Shown here in pieces: positions 9,880-19,636 of a stretch of 64,000 bases of DNA. A program made the position numbers and the translations under genes. Positions within the stretch are counted from its first letter, which is position 1. Each line of letters opens with the position of its first letter. This DNA is from Rhodanobacter sp. T12-5 (lineage in GTDB: Bacteria > Pseudomonadota > Gammaproteobacteria > Xanthomonadales > Rhodanobacteraceae), in the NCBI RefSeq assembly GCF_008329435.1, contig NZ_NPKN01000002.1, positions 1-64,000 on the forward strand. Direction: 5' to 3'. The notes below the pieces were generated by a model. The model ran no database searches, had not been told where the DNA came from, and was given only the letters and a program-made list of their open reading frames with translations.

Positions 9880-11127
9880 CTACGGCATCGCACCTTTGCT
9901 CATCGGCGTCGGCGGTGTCGCCACGTTGACCAGGGGCGGCAACTTGAACAGGCGCAACGCGATCAGCAGGCCGGCCAGCACCAGTGCACCGACGAACAGC
10001 GCCACGCCGGTCCAGCCGTGCGAGGCGTAGAACAATCCGCCGCTGGCACCGGCGATGCTCGATCCCATGTAGTAGCAGAACAGGTACACCGACGAGGCCT
10101 GCGCCTTGGCCGCGCCGGCGCGGCGCCCGACCCAGCTGCTGACGATGGAGTGGCCGCCGAAGAAGCCGAACGTCACCGCCACAATGCCGAGCATGACCGA
10201 CAGCAGAGGTTGCGTCATCGTCAGCGCCACGCCGACCAGCATCAGCGCGAACGCCGTCCACAGCACCTTGCGCCGCCCCAGCTTGCCGGCCAGATGGCCC
10301 ATCCACGCCGAGCTGAACGTGCCGACCAGATAGATGCCGAAGATCAGGCCGACCACCGTCTGGCTGAGGTCGTACGGCGGCGCCAGCAGGCGGTAGCCGA
10401 TGTAGTTGTAGACGGTGACGAATGCGCCGAGCAGCAGGAAGCCCTCGACGAACAGCCACGGCAGGCCGCGGTCGCGGAACATGCCGTTGAAGCGCCCCAG
10501 CACGGTTCGCCAACGCAACGGCTGCGCCACGAAATGTCGTGACGCGGGCAGTGCGCGCCAGAAGATCAGCGCGGCCAGCACGCCGATCACGCCAACCACC
10601 GCCACGCCGATGCGCCAGCCGAAGAAATCGGTCATCACGCCGGTGATCAAGCGCCCGCCCATGCCGCCAACCGCGCTGCCGCTGATGTACAGGCCCATGC
10701 CGAGGCCGATCGACTCGACGTGCATTTCCTCGCCGAGGTACGTCATCGCCACCGCCGGCAACCCGCTCAGGGTCAGCCCCAGCAGCGCGCGTACCAGCAG
10801 CAGCGCGGTCCAGTCCGGCATCACCGCGGTCACCAGCACCAGCACGGCCGACGACAGCAGCGACACCACCATCACCGACTTGCGCCCCCACGCATCCGAC
10901 AGCGCGCCGGCGAACAACATCGCGAACGCCAGCACGCCGGTGGTCAGCGACAGCGACATCGCCGCCCCCGCCTCGCTCACGCCGTAGTCGTGGCTGAACT
11001 CCGGCATCAGCGGCTGCACGCAATACAACAAGCCGAACGTGGCGAAGCCGGCCGCAAACAGCGCCAGGTTGGTACGCCGGAACGCGGGTGTACCGTGGTG
11101 AATCGCAGGCAGGGGTTCGGCCGTCAT
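9880..11127 (-). CDS. MFS transporter (YnfM/arabinose-efflux-like)
   Basis: 415 residues with twelve predicted membrane segments and the MFS signature after helix 2 (GALSDAWGRKSVM), repeated in the second half as GHLAGKLGRRKVL. Length and layout fit drug- or sugar-efflux members such as YnfM. The substrate is not predictable. The ATG is preceded by a CGGAGC ribosome-binding sequence. It stands in a minus-strand run with two other small-molecule membrane proteins. Confidence 0.88.
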   Translation of the reverse strand: MTAEPLPAIHHGTPAFRRTNLALFAAGFATFGLLYCVQPLMPEFSHDYGVSEAGAAMSLSLTTGVLAFAMLFAGALSDAWGRKSVMVVSLLSSAVLVLVTAVMPDWTALLLVRALLGLTLSGLPAVAMTYLGEEMHVESIGLGMGLYISGSAVGGMGGRLITGVMTDFFGWRIGVAVVGVIGVLAALIFWRALPASRHFVAQPLRWRTVLGRFNGMFRDRGLPWLFVEGFLLLGAFVTVYNYIGYRLLAPPYDLSQTVVGLIFGIYLVGTFSSAWMGHLAGKLGRRKVLWTAFALMLVGVALTMTQPLLSVMLGIVAVTFGFFGGHSIVSSWVGRRAGAAKAQASSVYLFCYYMGSSIAGASGGLFYASHGWTGVALFVGALVLAGLLIALRLFKLPPLVNVATPPTPMSKGAMP

Positions 11128-11161
11128 CGCATGCTCCGTTCAAGCGCCGGGGCAGCGTATA

Positions 11162-11623
11162 TCAGTGGGAGCCCGCTCCGACACGGCGGGCGAAGAACGC
11201 CACGATCAAGCCGAACACGAACATCGCCAGCAGGTTCTCGGCCAGCGACAGCGCGGTGAAGTGCGGCTTCCCCGCCGCCGAGCGCGGCACGACCACGTAC
11301 TCCATCACCACGAACACCACCGCGCCATACAGCACGCCGGCAGCGATCCACCGCCGCGTCAGCCACGACATCCTGCGCGCAGCCAGCACGAAGATCGCGG
11401 CAATCAGCAACGACATCGCCCACTGCAGCCCCAGCCCCAGCCACGCGACCGGCATGCCACCCTGGAACGCCTCGCGACCCAGCAGGCCGCTGGCGATCGC
11501 ACGCAGGATGATCAGCGGATTGATCCGGTTGATCAGCGCGGCGGCAAGAACGTCGAGCGAGCCGGCGACAAAGCCGCCGTAAAGGACGGCACGCCATGGC
11601 GTGGTACGGACAGTTGTGGGCAT
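11162..11623 (-). CDS. Conserved four-helix membrane protein of unknown function
   Basis: 153 residues with about four membrane segments and short charged loops (WLTRRW, FFARRVGAGSH at the end). No catalytic motif stands out and the family is not recognised with certainty; it resembles YagU-like inner membrane proteins. A plausible AGAGAAG ribosome-binding sequence precedes the start. It lies about 35 bp upstream of the MFS gene on the same strand and could be co-transcribed with it. Confidence 0.7.
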   Translation of the reverse strand: MPTTVRTTPWRAVLYGGFVAGSLDVLAAALINRINPLIILRAIASGLLGREAFQGGMPVAWLGLGLQWAMSLLIAAIFVLAARRMSWLTRRWIAAGVLYGAVVFVVMEYVVVPRSAAGKPHFTALSLAENLLAMFVFGLIVAFFARRVGAGSH

Positions 11624-11703
11624 GGGCTTCTCTGCAGGTCATTCGGAACGCTCCGGGATACGCCGCTTCATCCGCGCCTGCACGTGCCAGCAGTCATGCA
11701 CTT

Positions 11704-12690
11704 TCAGGCGCTGCGGTCGCCGCGCAGCGCGCGCACTTCCTCGTCATGCCCCGCCGCACCGCGCCCGCTGAACCAGCCGAACAGCGCGATGCCGACGACG
11801 ATGGCCAGCGCACCGAACAGCGCGTAGCCATGCGGCCATGCCTCGCCGAGAAACAGCACGCCGAGCAGCGTGGCGAACAGCAGCTCCGCCGCCTGCATCG
11901 CCTCGACCGCGGCCAGCGCGGCCGGCTCGCTGCGCACCATGTCGGTGGCGCGGAAGAACAGGATGGTGGCGATGGTGCCCGAGGACAGCGCCACGCCGCC
12001 GGCCAGCAGCGCCTCGCGCCACGTCGGCGGACCGACCGTGAACCACGCGACCGCCGCGAACAGCAGCCACAGCGGCCAGCTGCACAGCGTCATGCCGAAC
12101 ACGCGCTGCACGGCGTTGAGCCGGCTGCCGCAGTGTTCGAGGTGCAGCAGCACCTTGCGGTTGCCCAGCGGATAGGCAAATGCGGACAGCACCACCGCGC
12201 CGATCGCGAGCCAGTCGCCGGCATGCAGCCGGCCCTGCGCATGACCCCATTGCAGCGCGAACACGCCGGCCACGATCAGCGCGCCGAGCGCCAGCGTGCG
12301 CCAGGCCAGCCGGCGCCGCCCGTCGCGATAGATCAGCGGCGCCAGCAGCGGCCCGGCCAGCACGGTGGTCTGGAAACTGCCGGCGATCAGCCACGACGGC
12401 CCGCTGCTGGCCGCCCAGGTCAGGGGAATGCCGAACAACACGAAACCCACGCCGCTCCACAGCAGCCACGGCCGCGCATGCCGGCGCAGCTCGCCCGGCA
12501 ATTCGCCGAACCCGCCCTGCAGCGGCAGCACCAGCGCGAGCATCGGCAAGGTCAGCAGGTAACGCAGGATCACCGCCCACGCCCAATGCCCGCCACCGGC
12601 GACGAGGCTGCGGTTGAGCACGTAGGTGAGCGTGAAGAACAGCGCCGAGCACAACGCCAGTCCAACCGCGGCAAGAGCGTTCGAGCGCAT
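11704..12690 (-). CDS. DMT-superfamily permease (EmrE/EamA-like multidrug transporter)
   Basis: 328 residues with ten predicted membrane helices in two homologous halves, the layout of drug/metabolite transporters. The repeat ends show RAVLEAMQ-like positions (VEAMQAAELLFATLLGVLFLGE) typical of the family. The frame is open 19 codons further upstream, but MRSNALAAVGLAL directly begins helix 1 and is the better start. The substrate is unknown. It belongs to the same minus-strand group as the neighbouring permeases. Confidence 0.82.
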   Translation of the reverse strand: MRSNALAAVGLALCSALFFTLTYVLNRSLVAGGGHWAWAVILRYLLTLPMLALVLPLQGGFGELPGELRRHARPWLLWSGVGFVLFGIPLTWAASSGPSWLIAGSFQTTVLAGPLLAPLIYRDGRRRLAWRTLALGALIVAGVFALQWGHAQGRLHAGDWLAIGAVVLSAFAYPLGNRKVLLHLEHCGSRLNAVQRVFGMTLCSWPLWLLFAAVAWFTVGPPTWREALLAGGVALSSGTIATILFFRATDMVRSEPAALAAVEAMQAAELLFATLLGVLFLGEAWPHGYALFGALAIVVGIALFGWFSGRGAAGHDEEVRALRGDRSA

Positions 12691-12795
12691 CGCGACCCAT
12701 CGGCGAAAGAGCCGAGTGTGGCAAATCACTCCACGCTTGCGTACCACCCGACGGCACCCCTGTTGGTGTGGCCACAGTGGCGCGATACCGGCTAG

Positions 12796-12900
12796 CAGCC
12801 GGCCAGCGCAGCAGCACCGGCGGCGGCGACCCGCGCGTCCTGGCCGAAGCTGCGCGCGTTCATCGACTTCCTGCGCGAGCGGTTGGAACCGTCAGCCTGA
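12796..12900 (+). pseudogene. Remnant of a LysR-type regulator (C-terminal end only)
   Basis: After a TAG at 12793-12795 the plus-strand frame encodes 34 residues ending SWPKLRAFIDFLRERLEPSA and then TGA. The KLRAFIDFLRER segment is the typical last helix of LysR-family regulators. No upstream part of such a gene (helix-turn-helix or effector domain) is found in any frame; the DMT permease start lies about 105 bp away. It is read as the stump left by a deletion. The identification rests on one short motif. Confidence 0.5.
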
Positions 12901-12906
12901 GGGCGA

Positions 12907-13113
12907 TCAGCGATAGCGCCAATGACCCTCGACCCAGACATGCCGCGGGCCCCAGTAGGCCGGCACCCATACGCGCGCACGTTCGACCTGCACCGGCGTC
13001 ACCACGCGCACGTGACGGACCGGGCGTGGCGCCGCCACGATGCAACCGGAAAGTAAGATGCTGCCGACCAGCGACAGTGGGGCGATGGCGAGACGGGACG
13101 TGATGCGATGCAT
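12907..13113 (-). CDS. Small lipoprotein with WxxGxW-type repeat
   Basis: 68 residues. Signal peptide with lipobox LSGC (Cys near 24), then a short basic/aromatic tail containing VWVPAYWGPRHVWVEGHW, the Trp/Gly pattern of the WXXGXW (BcpO-like) repeat proteins found in proteobacterial envelopes. The start is fixed by AAGGAG upstream of the ATG; the frame upstream of it has no signal sequence. It is probably an outer-membrane lipoprotein; function unknown. Confidence 0.75.
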   Translation of the reverse strand: MHRITSRLAIAPLSLVGSILLSGCIVAAPRPVRHVRVVTPVQVERARVWVPAYWGPRHVWVEGHWRYR

Positions 13114-13234
13114 GGGACACTCCTTGCCGTGGATGTGTCTCCGCAAACGCGTTCCCGCGGGTGGCGATGACGCGAACACCAGCCGATGACGGCTGGCGTT
13201 CAGCTCGATCACCGTGGTCTGGACCGGGTACCGC

Positions 13235-13639
13235 TCAGTTCCAGCGCCCGTTGCTGCCACCCAGGCTGTAGCGACCGGCGCCGAGCAGCATGATCGCCAG
13301 CGCGGTGCCGAAGAACATGCCCTGCAGCTCCAGCGCCCAGCCGCCGGTATCGGCCAGCGTGGCGAACTGGCCCAGGTGCACCAGCCCGATCGCCACCAGC
13401 ATGTTGATCACGATGATCAGCGCGCCCACCCGCGTCCAGTAACCGAGCAGCAACAGGAGCGGCGCCAGCACCTCGCCCACGTACACCCCGTAGGCCAGGA
13501 ACGACGGCAGGCCGGCCCCGGTCACCACGCCGATGACGTAGCCCGGCCCGTGGATCAGCTTGGACACGCCATGGAACAGGATCAACACACCCAGCACGAC
13601 ACGAAGCACCAGCTTGCCCAGATCGTTGGAACCTTGCAT
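13235..13639 (-). CDS. DoxX family membrane protein
   Basis: 134 residues with four membrane helices. The DoxX pattern is visible: an N-terminal LVLRVVLGVLILFHGVSKL helix, GLPSFLAYGVYVGEVLAPLLLLLG in the middle, and a C-terminal helix ending GAGRYSLGG. DoxX proteins act in the membrane, often linked to redox or thiol stress; the exact role is unknown. The start MQGSNDLGK is chosen because GGGGAGAG lies just before it. It is a separate unit from the lipoprotein gene about 120 bp downstream. Confidence 0.85.
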   Translation of the reverse strand: MQGSNDLGKLVLRVVLGVLILFHGVSKLIHGPGYVIGVVTGAGLPSFLAYGVYVGEVLAPLLLLLGYWTRVGALIIVINMLVAIGLVHLGQFATLADTGGWALELQGMFFGTALAIMLLGAGRYSLGGSNGRWN

Positions 13640-13789
13640 GGAACTCTCCCCTTGGTCGTTTCGGAAATCCGTCGTCGACGGCGCGCAACGCGGGTACAGG
13701 CTAAACCGATTGCCCGGCCGCCGCATCGGTCGATGCCTTGACGGCTGCGCCTGCTGCTGCCGCGTCGCCAGCGCGGCGAATGCCAGCGG

Positions 13790-14989
13790 TCACGGCGACG
13801 CGGCCAGCGGGCGCACGCGCAGGCCATCGGCCAGGCGGTCGTCCGGATAGGCGATCACCCGCTCGCCCTGGCGCAACCCTGACAGGATCTCCGTCGAACC
13901 ATCGCCCTGCATGCCCGGGCTGACCGCGGTCAGGCGCGCGCGACCGCCTTCCACGCGATATACCACCCAGCGCCGGCCGTCGCGGAACAGCGCGCTGGAC
14001 GGCACCTGCAGCACGTCAGGTCGACGCGCCAGCTCGAACTCCACCTCGACACGGTAGCCATCGCCCAGTTGAGCCCACTGCGCGCGCGGCGCGGTGATCT
14101 CCAGCCAGACCTGCGTGCGCTGCTCCTCCACGCCCAGCGCCGATACCTTGGTGAAGCCGCCCGGCTCGATCCGCGTCACCCGCGCCGGCAGCGCGCCTTC
14201 GCCGCCCCAGCGCAGGATCCGCGCCGAGGAACCCGGCCGCAGCGCGATCGCCTGTTGCGACAGCGCCTGCACCATCACCTGCAACCGGCCCAGGTCGCCG
14301 AACTCCAGCAAGGGCTGAGCCGCCTGCACCGGCATGGCGCTCTCCTGGTAACGATGCAGCACCACACCGTCGATCGGCGCGCGCAATTCGATTTGCTGCC
14401 CGCCACTACGGCCCTGTCCCTGCAGCAGCGCAGCCAGCGCCGCGCGCTGCTGCCCGGCGGCGCGCTGTTCGGCCAGCGCCGCGGCGGCTGCCGCCTGCGC
14501 CCGGGCCACGCGCGCTTCGGCCTCGTCGAGCGTAGCCACGCTGACCACGCCCGACGCGCCCAGCGTGCGCATGCGGTCCACGTCGCGCGAGGCCAGCCGG
14601 GCGTCCGCCTGCGCCGCGGTGAGGCGTTGCTGCGCCGCCTGCATGGACGCCTGTGCGGCCTGCTCCTCGGCCAGCAGCCGCGCCCGGTTGGCCGGATCCA
14701 GCAACGCGCCCTGCAGCGGCTCGATCGTCGCCACCACCTGGCCGGCCTTGACCGCATCGCCCTGCAGCAGGTCGATTCGCCGCAGCGTGCCGGCGATCGG
14801 CGCCGACAGCACCCAGCGTCGCGGCAACTCGGTGCGGCCCTCTTCCTCGAAGCGCTGCACCAGCGGACCGCGCGTGACCTGCGCCACCTCGAGCGTGCGC
14901 GGCGCGGTCTGCAGCGCCCACCACACAACGACCGCGACGGCGATCGTCGCGGCGGCAGCAACAATCCAGTGGCGGCGTTTCATGCTCAT
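13790..14989 (-). CDS. HlyD/RND-type periplasmic adaptor of an ABC exporter
   Basis: 399 residues: an N-terminal membrane anchor (RRHWIVAAAATIAVAVVVWW), a biotinyl-lipoyl-like half motif near GTLRRIDLLQGDAVKAGQVV, a long alpha-hairpin rich in Ala, Gln and Arg, and a beta-barrel domain ending in GLRQGERVIAYP. An ATG at 14989 with GAGGAC before it is preferred over an in-frame GTG at 15007 that overlaps the upstream gene. It lies 10 bp after the FtsX-like permease stop in one operon. The three genes form a MacAB-like export system with adaptor last; the substrate is unknown. Confidence 0.87.
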   Translation of the reverse strand: MSMKRRHWIVAAAATIAVAVVVWWALQTAPRTLEVAQVTRGPLVQRFEEEGRTELPRRWVLSAPIAGTLRRIDLLQGDAVKAGQVVATIEPLQGALLDPANRARLLAEEQAAQASMQAAQQRLTAAQADARLASRDVDRMRTLGASGVVSVATLDEAEARVARAQAAAAAALAEQRAAGQQRAALAALLQGQGRSGGQQIELRAPIDGVVLHRYQESAMPVQAAQPLLEFGDLGRLQVMVQALSQQAIALRPGSSARILRWGGEGALPARVTRIEPGGFTKVSALGVEEQRTQVWLEITAPRAQWAQLGDGYRVEVEFELARRPDVLQVPSSALFRDGRRWVVYRVEGGRARLTAVSPGMQGDGSTEILSGLRQGERVIAYPDDRLADGLRVRPLAASP

Positions 14990-14999
14990 CGGGCGGTCC

Positions 15000-17362
15000 T
15001 CATTCACGGGTCTTCAACACGGCGATCAGGTCCAGTCGCGCGATGCGCCGGCGCACCAGCAGCGCGGAGACCACGCTGGCGCCCAGCACCATCAGGCCGG
15101 CGAACGCGTAGGTGGCGGTGGTCAGCCGGATCGGTATGCGGAACAGCTCGGACTGGAAGCCCTGCACCATCAGCCAGCACAACCCCCAGCCCGCGGCAAA
15201 GCCGAACGGCAGCGACACCACCACCAGCAGGCCCAGCTGGCCCAGCAGCAGCGCGCTCACCTCGCCCTCGGTCATGCCCAGCACGCGCAGGCTGGCCAGC
15301 TCGCGGCCGCGCTCGGACAGGCTGATCCGCGCCGCGTTGTAGACCAGTCCGAAGTTGATCACCCCGCCCAGCAGCGCCGCCACCAGGGAGAACACCAGCA
15401 GGCTCTCGCCCATGGTGGCGTAGAAGCTGCGCACCGAGGCCAGCCGCGAACTGATGCCGGCGACCCACGGGCGCCGGTCCAGTCGCGCGTAGAGGTCAGG
15501 CTCTGCGCCCGGCAGCACGCCCAGCAGCACGCCGGAGACCACGTCGCCGTCGCCCAGCAGCCGGTTCAATGCATCCAGATCCATGTAGCCCTGCGCGCCG
15601 ATCGACTCGTGGACGAAGCCGGCCACGCGTACGCGGCGCACGCGGCGATGGCCTTCCAGCGCCTGCACCTCGATCTCGTCGCCAGGCGCCAGCGCCAGCA
15701 TGTCCTGCAGGTAGTCGGTCAGCAGCACGCCATCGGCGGACGGCGTGATCGGTCGCAATTGCGCATCCAGCGGCCGGCGCAGGCGCGCATCCGGCGTCAG
15801 CCCCTCGATCGTGGTGCGATAGCTGCGGTGGCCGTGCGCCAGCCGAACCGGCGCCATCCGCACCGGCTCGGCCGTGCGCACGCCCGGCAGCGCGGCCAGC
15901 TCGAACAGCACCCGCCGCGGCGCCGGTTCGATGAAGCTCACCGCCAGATCGTGGTGCTGCGCGATGCTGAGCTGGGTGTCGACCATGTAGTCGATCGCAT
16001 CGCCCTGGAAGCGACCCACCATGGTCACCGCGCAGGCCAGCGCCAGCCCCAGCACGGTGAACGCCGCGCGACCGGGACGGCGCTCCAGGTCGCGCAGCGC
16101 CATCCGCGCCGGTTGCGACAGCCAGCGCTGCAGGCCCAGCCGCTCGATCACGGTGGGCCCGAAGCGCGCCGGCGCCGGCGCGCGCATCGCCTCGGCCGGC
16201 GGCAGGCTGGCCGCCGCACGCAGCGCCATCAGCGCACCGGCAGCCGCGGCCGCCAGGCTCACCGCCACGCCGGTGGCAACCGCCTGGATGCTCAGCTGAT
16301 AGGCCAGGAACGGAAAGCGGTAGATGCCTTGGTAGACATGCGCCAGCCAGCGCCCCAGCCCGCCGCCCAGCGCGATGCCGAGCGCCGCGCCGAGCAGCGC
16401 GATCGCCGCGGCCATGCCCAGGTAATGCAGCGCCAGCGCGCGATGGCTGTAGCCGAATGCCTTGAGCACGCCGATCTGGTCGCGCTGGGTGCCGACCAGG
16501 CGCATCAGCACCACGTGCAGCAGGAACGCGGCCACGCCCAGGAAGATCGCCGGGAACAGCCGCGCCATCGTCTGCAGCTGGCGCATCTCCTCCTCCAGGT
16601 AGCGCGCCGAGGTCTGCTCGTGGCGGCCGTAGGCGCCGACGCCGCCGTAGCGCGCCAGCAGGCGGTCGAGTTCGGCGATCACCGCGGCGGCACGCGCACC
16701 GGGCAGCAGGCGCAGCGTCACGTTGTCGAACGCGCCGTCCATGTTCAGCGCCTTTTCCATCGCGTGACGGTTCATCCACAACACCGCATAGCGCTTGAAG
16801 TCGGGAAACACCGCGCCCGGCGGGCTCTGGTAGACGTACTCCGGCGAGGTGCCCACCCCCACTACCTGCAGCCAGCGCTGGCGCCCGCGCAGGGTCAGCC
16901 GCAGCGTGTCGCCGGCGCGCAGCGCGTGCGCCGCCGCAAAGGCCTCGCCCACCACCACTTCGTTGTCGCGCTCCGGATCGGGCAGCCGCCCGCTGCGCAG
17001 TTGCACCCGGTTGAGCAGCGGCTGGCCGCCGTCCAGCGGCAGCGATACCACCTCGGCGCGCACCGGCTCGTTGAAGCCCGGCACGCCCAGCGTGCCCAGC
17101 GCCAGCAGCCGGGCCTGCGCGGTCTGCACGCCGGGAATCGCGGCCAGTTGCGGCAGCAGCGTGTCGGGCGCGCGCTTGAGCGGCGCCCACAGGTCGGCCA
17201 GCGCACCCTGCCGGTAGAACTGCTCGCGCGTGGCGGTGAGCGACTCATAGGTGGACTGCGACATCACCAGCGTGGCGACGCCGCCGGCGATCACCAGCGC
17301 GATCGCCAGCGCCTGTCCGCGCAGGTGCCACAGGTCGCGCACCGCCTTGCGGCTCAGCGCGC

Positions 17363-17366
<4 letters not shown>
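15000..17366 (-). CDS. ABC transporter permease, FtsX/MacB-like, duplicated type
   Basis: 788 residues with two FtsX-like units: an N-terminal membrane segment, a large periplasmic domain (about 45-270), three helices near 270-400, then a second periplasmic domain and three helices to the C-terminus (LIAVLKTRE). The start is a GTG whose bases overlap the TGA of the ATPase gene (GTGA), so the two are translationally coupled. An apparent longer frame upstream is only a shadow over the ATPase. It works with that ATPase and the downstream adaptor, probably extruding a lipid-like or peptide substrate. Confidence 0.9.
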
Positions 17367-18094
<728 letters not shown>

Positions 18095-18170
18095 GCGCGC
18101 TCCGTTCGGGGCCGCCAGGGGGCGGCAACGGAACTCAGGCTAACGGCATCGGAGGCATCGCTAGATGATC

Positions 18171-19544
18171 TTAGGCAACTCCGATCGTCTTGACGGCGGT
18201 GCGGTAGCGCGTCGCAATGCGCTCCTCGTCACGATGGCGAAAATCGCGCACCGCCCATTCACCGCCGCACATCACGTCGCGCACCAGCGGCGTGTTGCCG
18301 GCAAACAGGAAGCTGTCAAGCATGGAGCGGGCATCGCGCGCGGCCAGCAGCGGCGAGTTTTCATCCAGCACGATCAGGTCGGCACGCGCACCGCTGCGCA
18401 GTTCGCCGACCGGCAGGCCGGAAGCCTGCGCGCCACCGTGCAACGCCGCGCGCCACAACGTTTCGCCCACGCTGACACCCTGCGCGCGCGCCGCGATATT
18501 GCGATGGCCGCTGGTCAGGCGCTGACCGTATTCCAGCCAGCGCAGCTCCTCCACCGGCGAGATCGAGATATGCGAATCCGAACCGATGCCGAGCGTGCCA
18601 CCGGCGTCCTGAAACGCCGCCAGCGGAAACAGGCCATCGCCGAGATTCGCCTCGGTGGTGGGACACAACCCGGCTACGGCGCCACTGCGCGCGAGCTGCG
18701 CCGTTTCCGCCGCGGTGAGATGGGTCGCGTGGACCAGACACCAGCGGGCATCGACGTCGGCATGCTCGAACAGCCACTCCACCGGCCGCGCGCCGCGCGT
18801 GGCGAGGCAGTCCTGCACTTCGCCGATCTGCTCGGCAATGTGGATATGGATCGGGCAGGCTTTCGCAAGATCGCTTGCAAGCACATCGCGCATTGCCTGC
18901 TCCGGCACAGCGCGCAGGGAATGCAGCGCGATGCCGATGCGCAGGTTGTCGCTCTCATGCTTGCGCAGCGTGTCGAGCAGGCGCAGATACGCGGCCACGT
19001 CATGCCCGAAACGGCGTTGCCGCGCAGTGAGCGCGCGGCCGTCGAAGCCGCCGCTGATGTACAGCACCGGCATCAGCGTCAGCGCAATGCCGGCCTCGCG
19101 CGCAGCCTCGATCAGCGCCAGCGACATCGCCTCCGGCTGCTCGTACGGGGTGCCGTCCGGCTGATGGTGCAAGTAGTGGAATTCGCAGACGTGGGTGTAG
19201 CCGGCCTTGAGCATCTCGACGTAGAGCTGGGCGGCGATCGCCTGCAGCTCGTCCGGGCCGACCGTGGCGGCGAACGCATACATCGTCTCGCGCCAGCTCC
19301 AGAAACTGTCGTCGGCCCTGCCCTTGCGTTCGGCCAGGCCGGCCATCGCGCGCTGGAACGCATGCGAATGCAGGTTCGGCATGCCCGGCAGCACCCAGGC
19401 GCCGATCATCTCGCCATCGGCGCGATCGTCCGGCTCGCGCAAGCGGCCGTCCGCGTCCACGGCCAGCGCCGCGGACGCATGCCAGCCATCGGCGCGCCAC
19501 AGTTGGCCTGCCCGAAATTGCCGAACGGCGGCGTGGATGCTCAT
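18171..19544 (-). CDS. hutF: Formimidoylglutamate deiminase
   Basis: 457 residues of the amidohydrolase superfamily. Converts N-formimidoyl-L-glutamate to N-formyl-L-glutamate and ammonia in the five-step histidine pathway. Metal-site motifs are NLHSHAFQRAMAGL, HIHIAEQ and the downstream His and Asp in LVHATHL and GIGSDSH. The frame is open another 26 codons upstream, but MSIHAAVRQFRAGQLWR is the natural family start. It is divergent from the GNAT-nitrilase gene. It implies the HutF/HutG branch of the pathway; hutG and hutH are outside the window. Confidence 0.93.
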   Translation of the reverse strand: MSIHAAVRQFRAGQLWRADGWHASAALAVDADGRLREPDDRADGEMIGAWVLPGMPNLHSHAFQRAMAGLAERKGRADDSFWSWRETMYAFAATVGPDELQAIAAQLYVEMLKAGYTHVCEFHYLHHQPDGTPYEQPEAMSLALIEAAREAGIALTLMPVLYISGGFDGRALTARQRRFGHDVAAYLRLLDTLRKHESDNLRIGIALHSLRAVPEQAMRDVLASDLAKACPIHIHIAEQIGEVQDCLATRGARPVEWLFEHADVDARWCLVHATHLTAAETAQLARSGAVAGLCPTTEANLGDGLFPLAAFQDAGGTLGIGSDSHISISPVEELRWLEYGQRLTSGHRNIAARAQGVSVGETLWRAALHGGAQASGLPVGELRSGARADLIVLDENSPLLAARDARSMLDSFLFAGNTPLVRDVMCGGEWAVRDFRHRDEERIATRYRTAVKTIGVA

Positions 19545-19636
19545 GCAGGCGACTCCCGTGGACGATGCCGCGCAGTGTAACCGGGCGAATGAGTCACCTT
19601 CACTTTGACGCCTTACGCCCAAGGCATAATGGTTCG

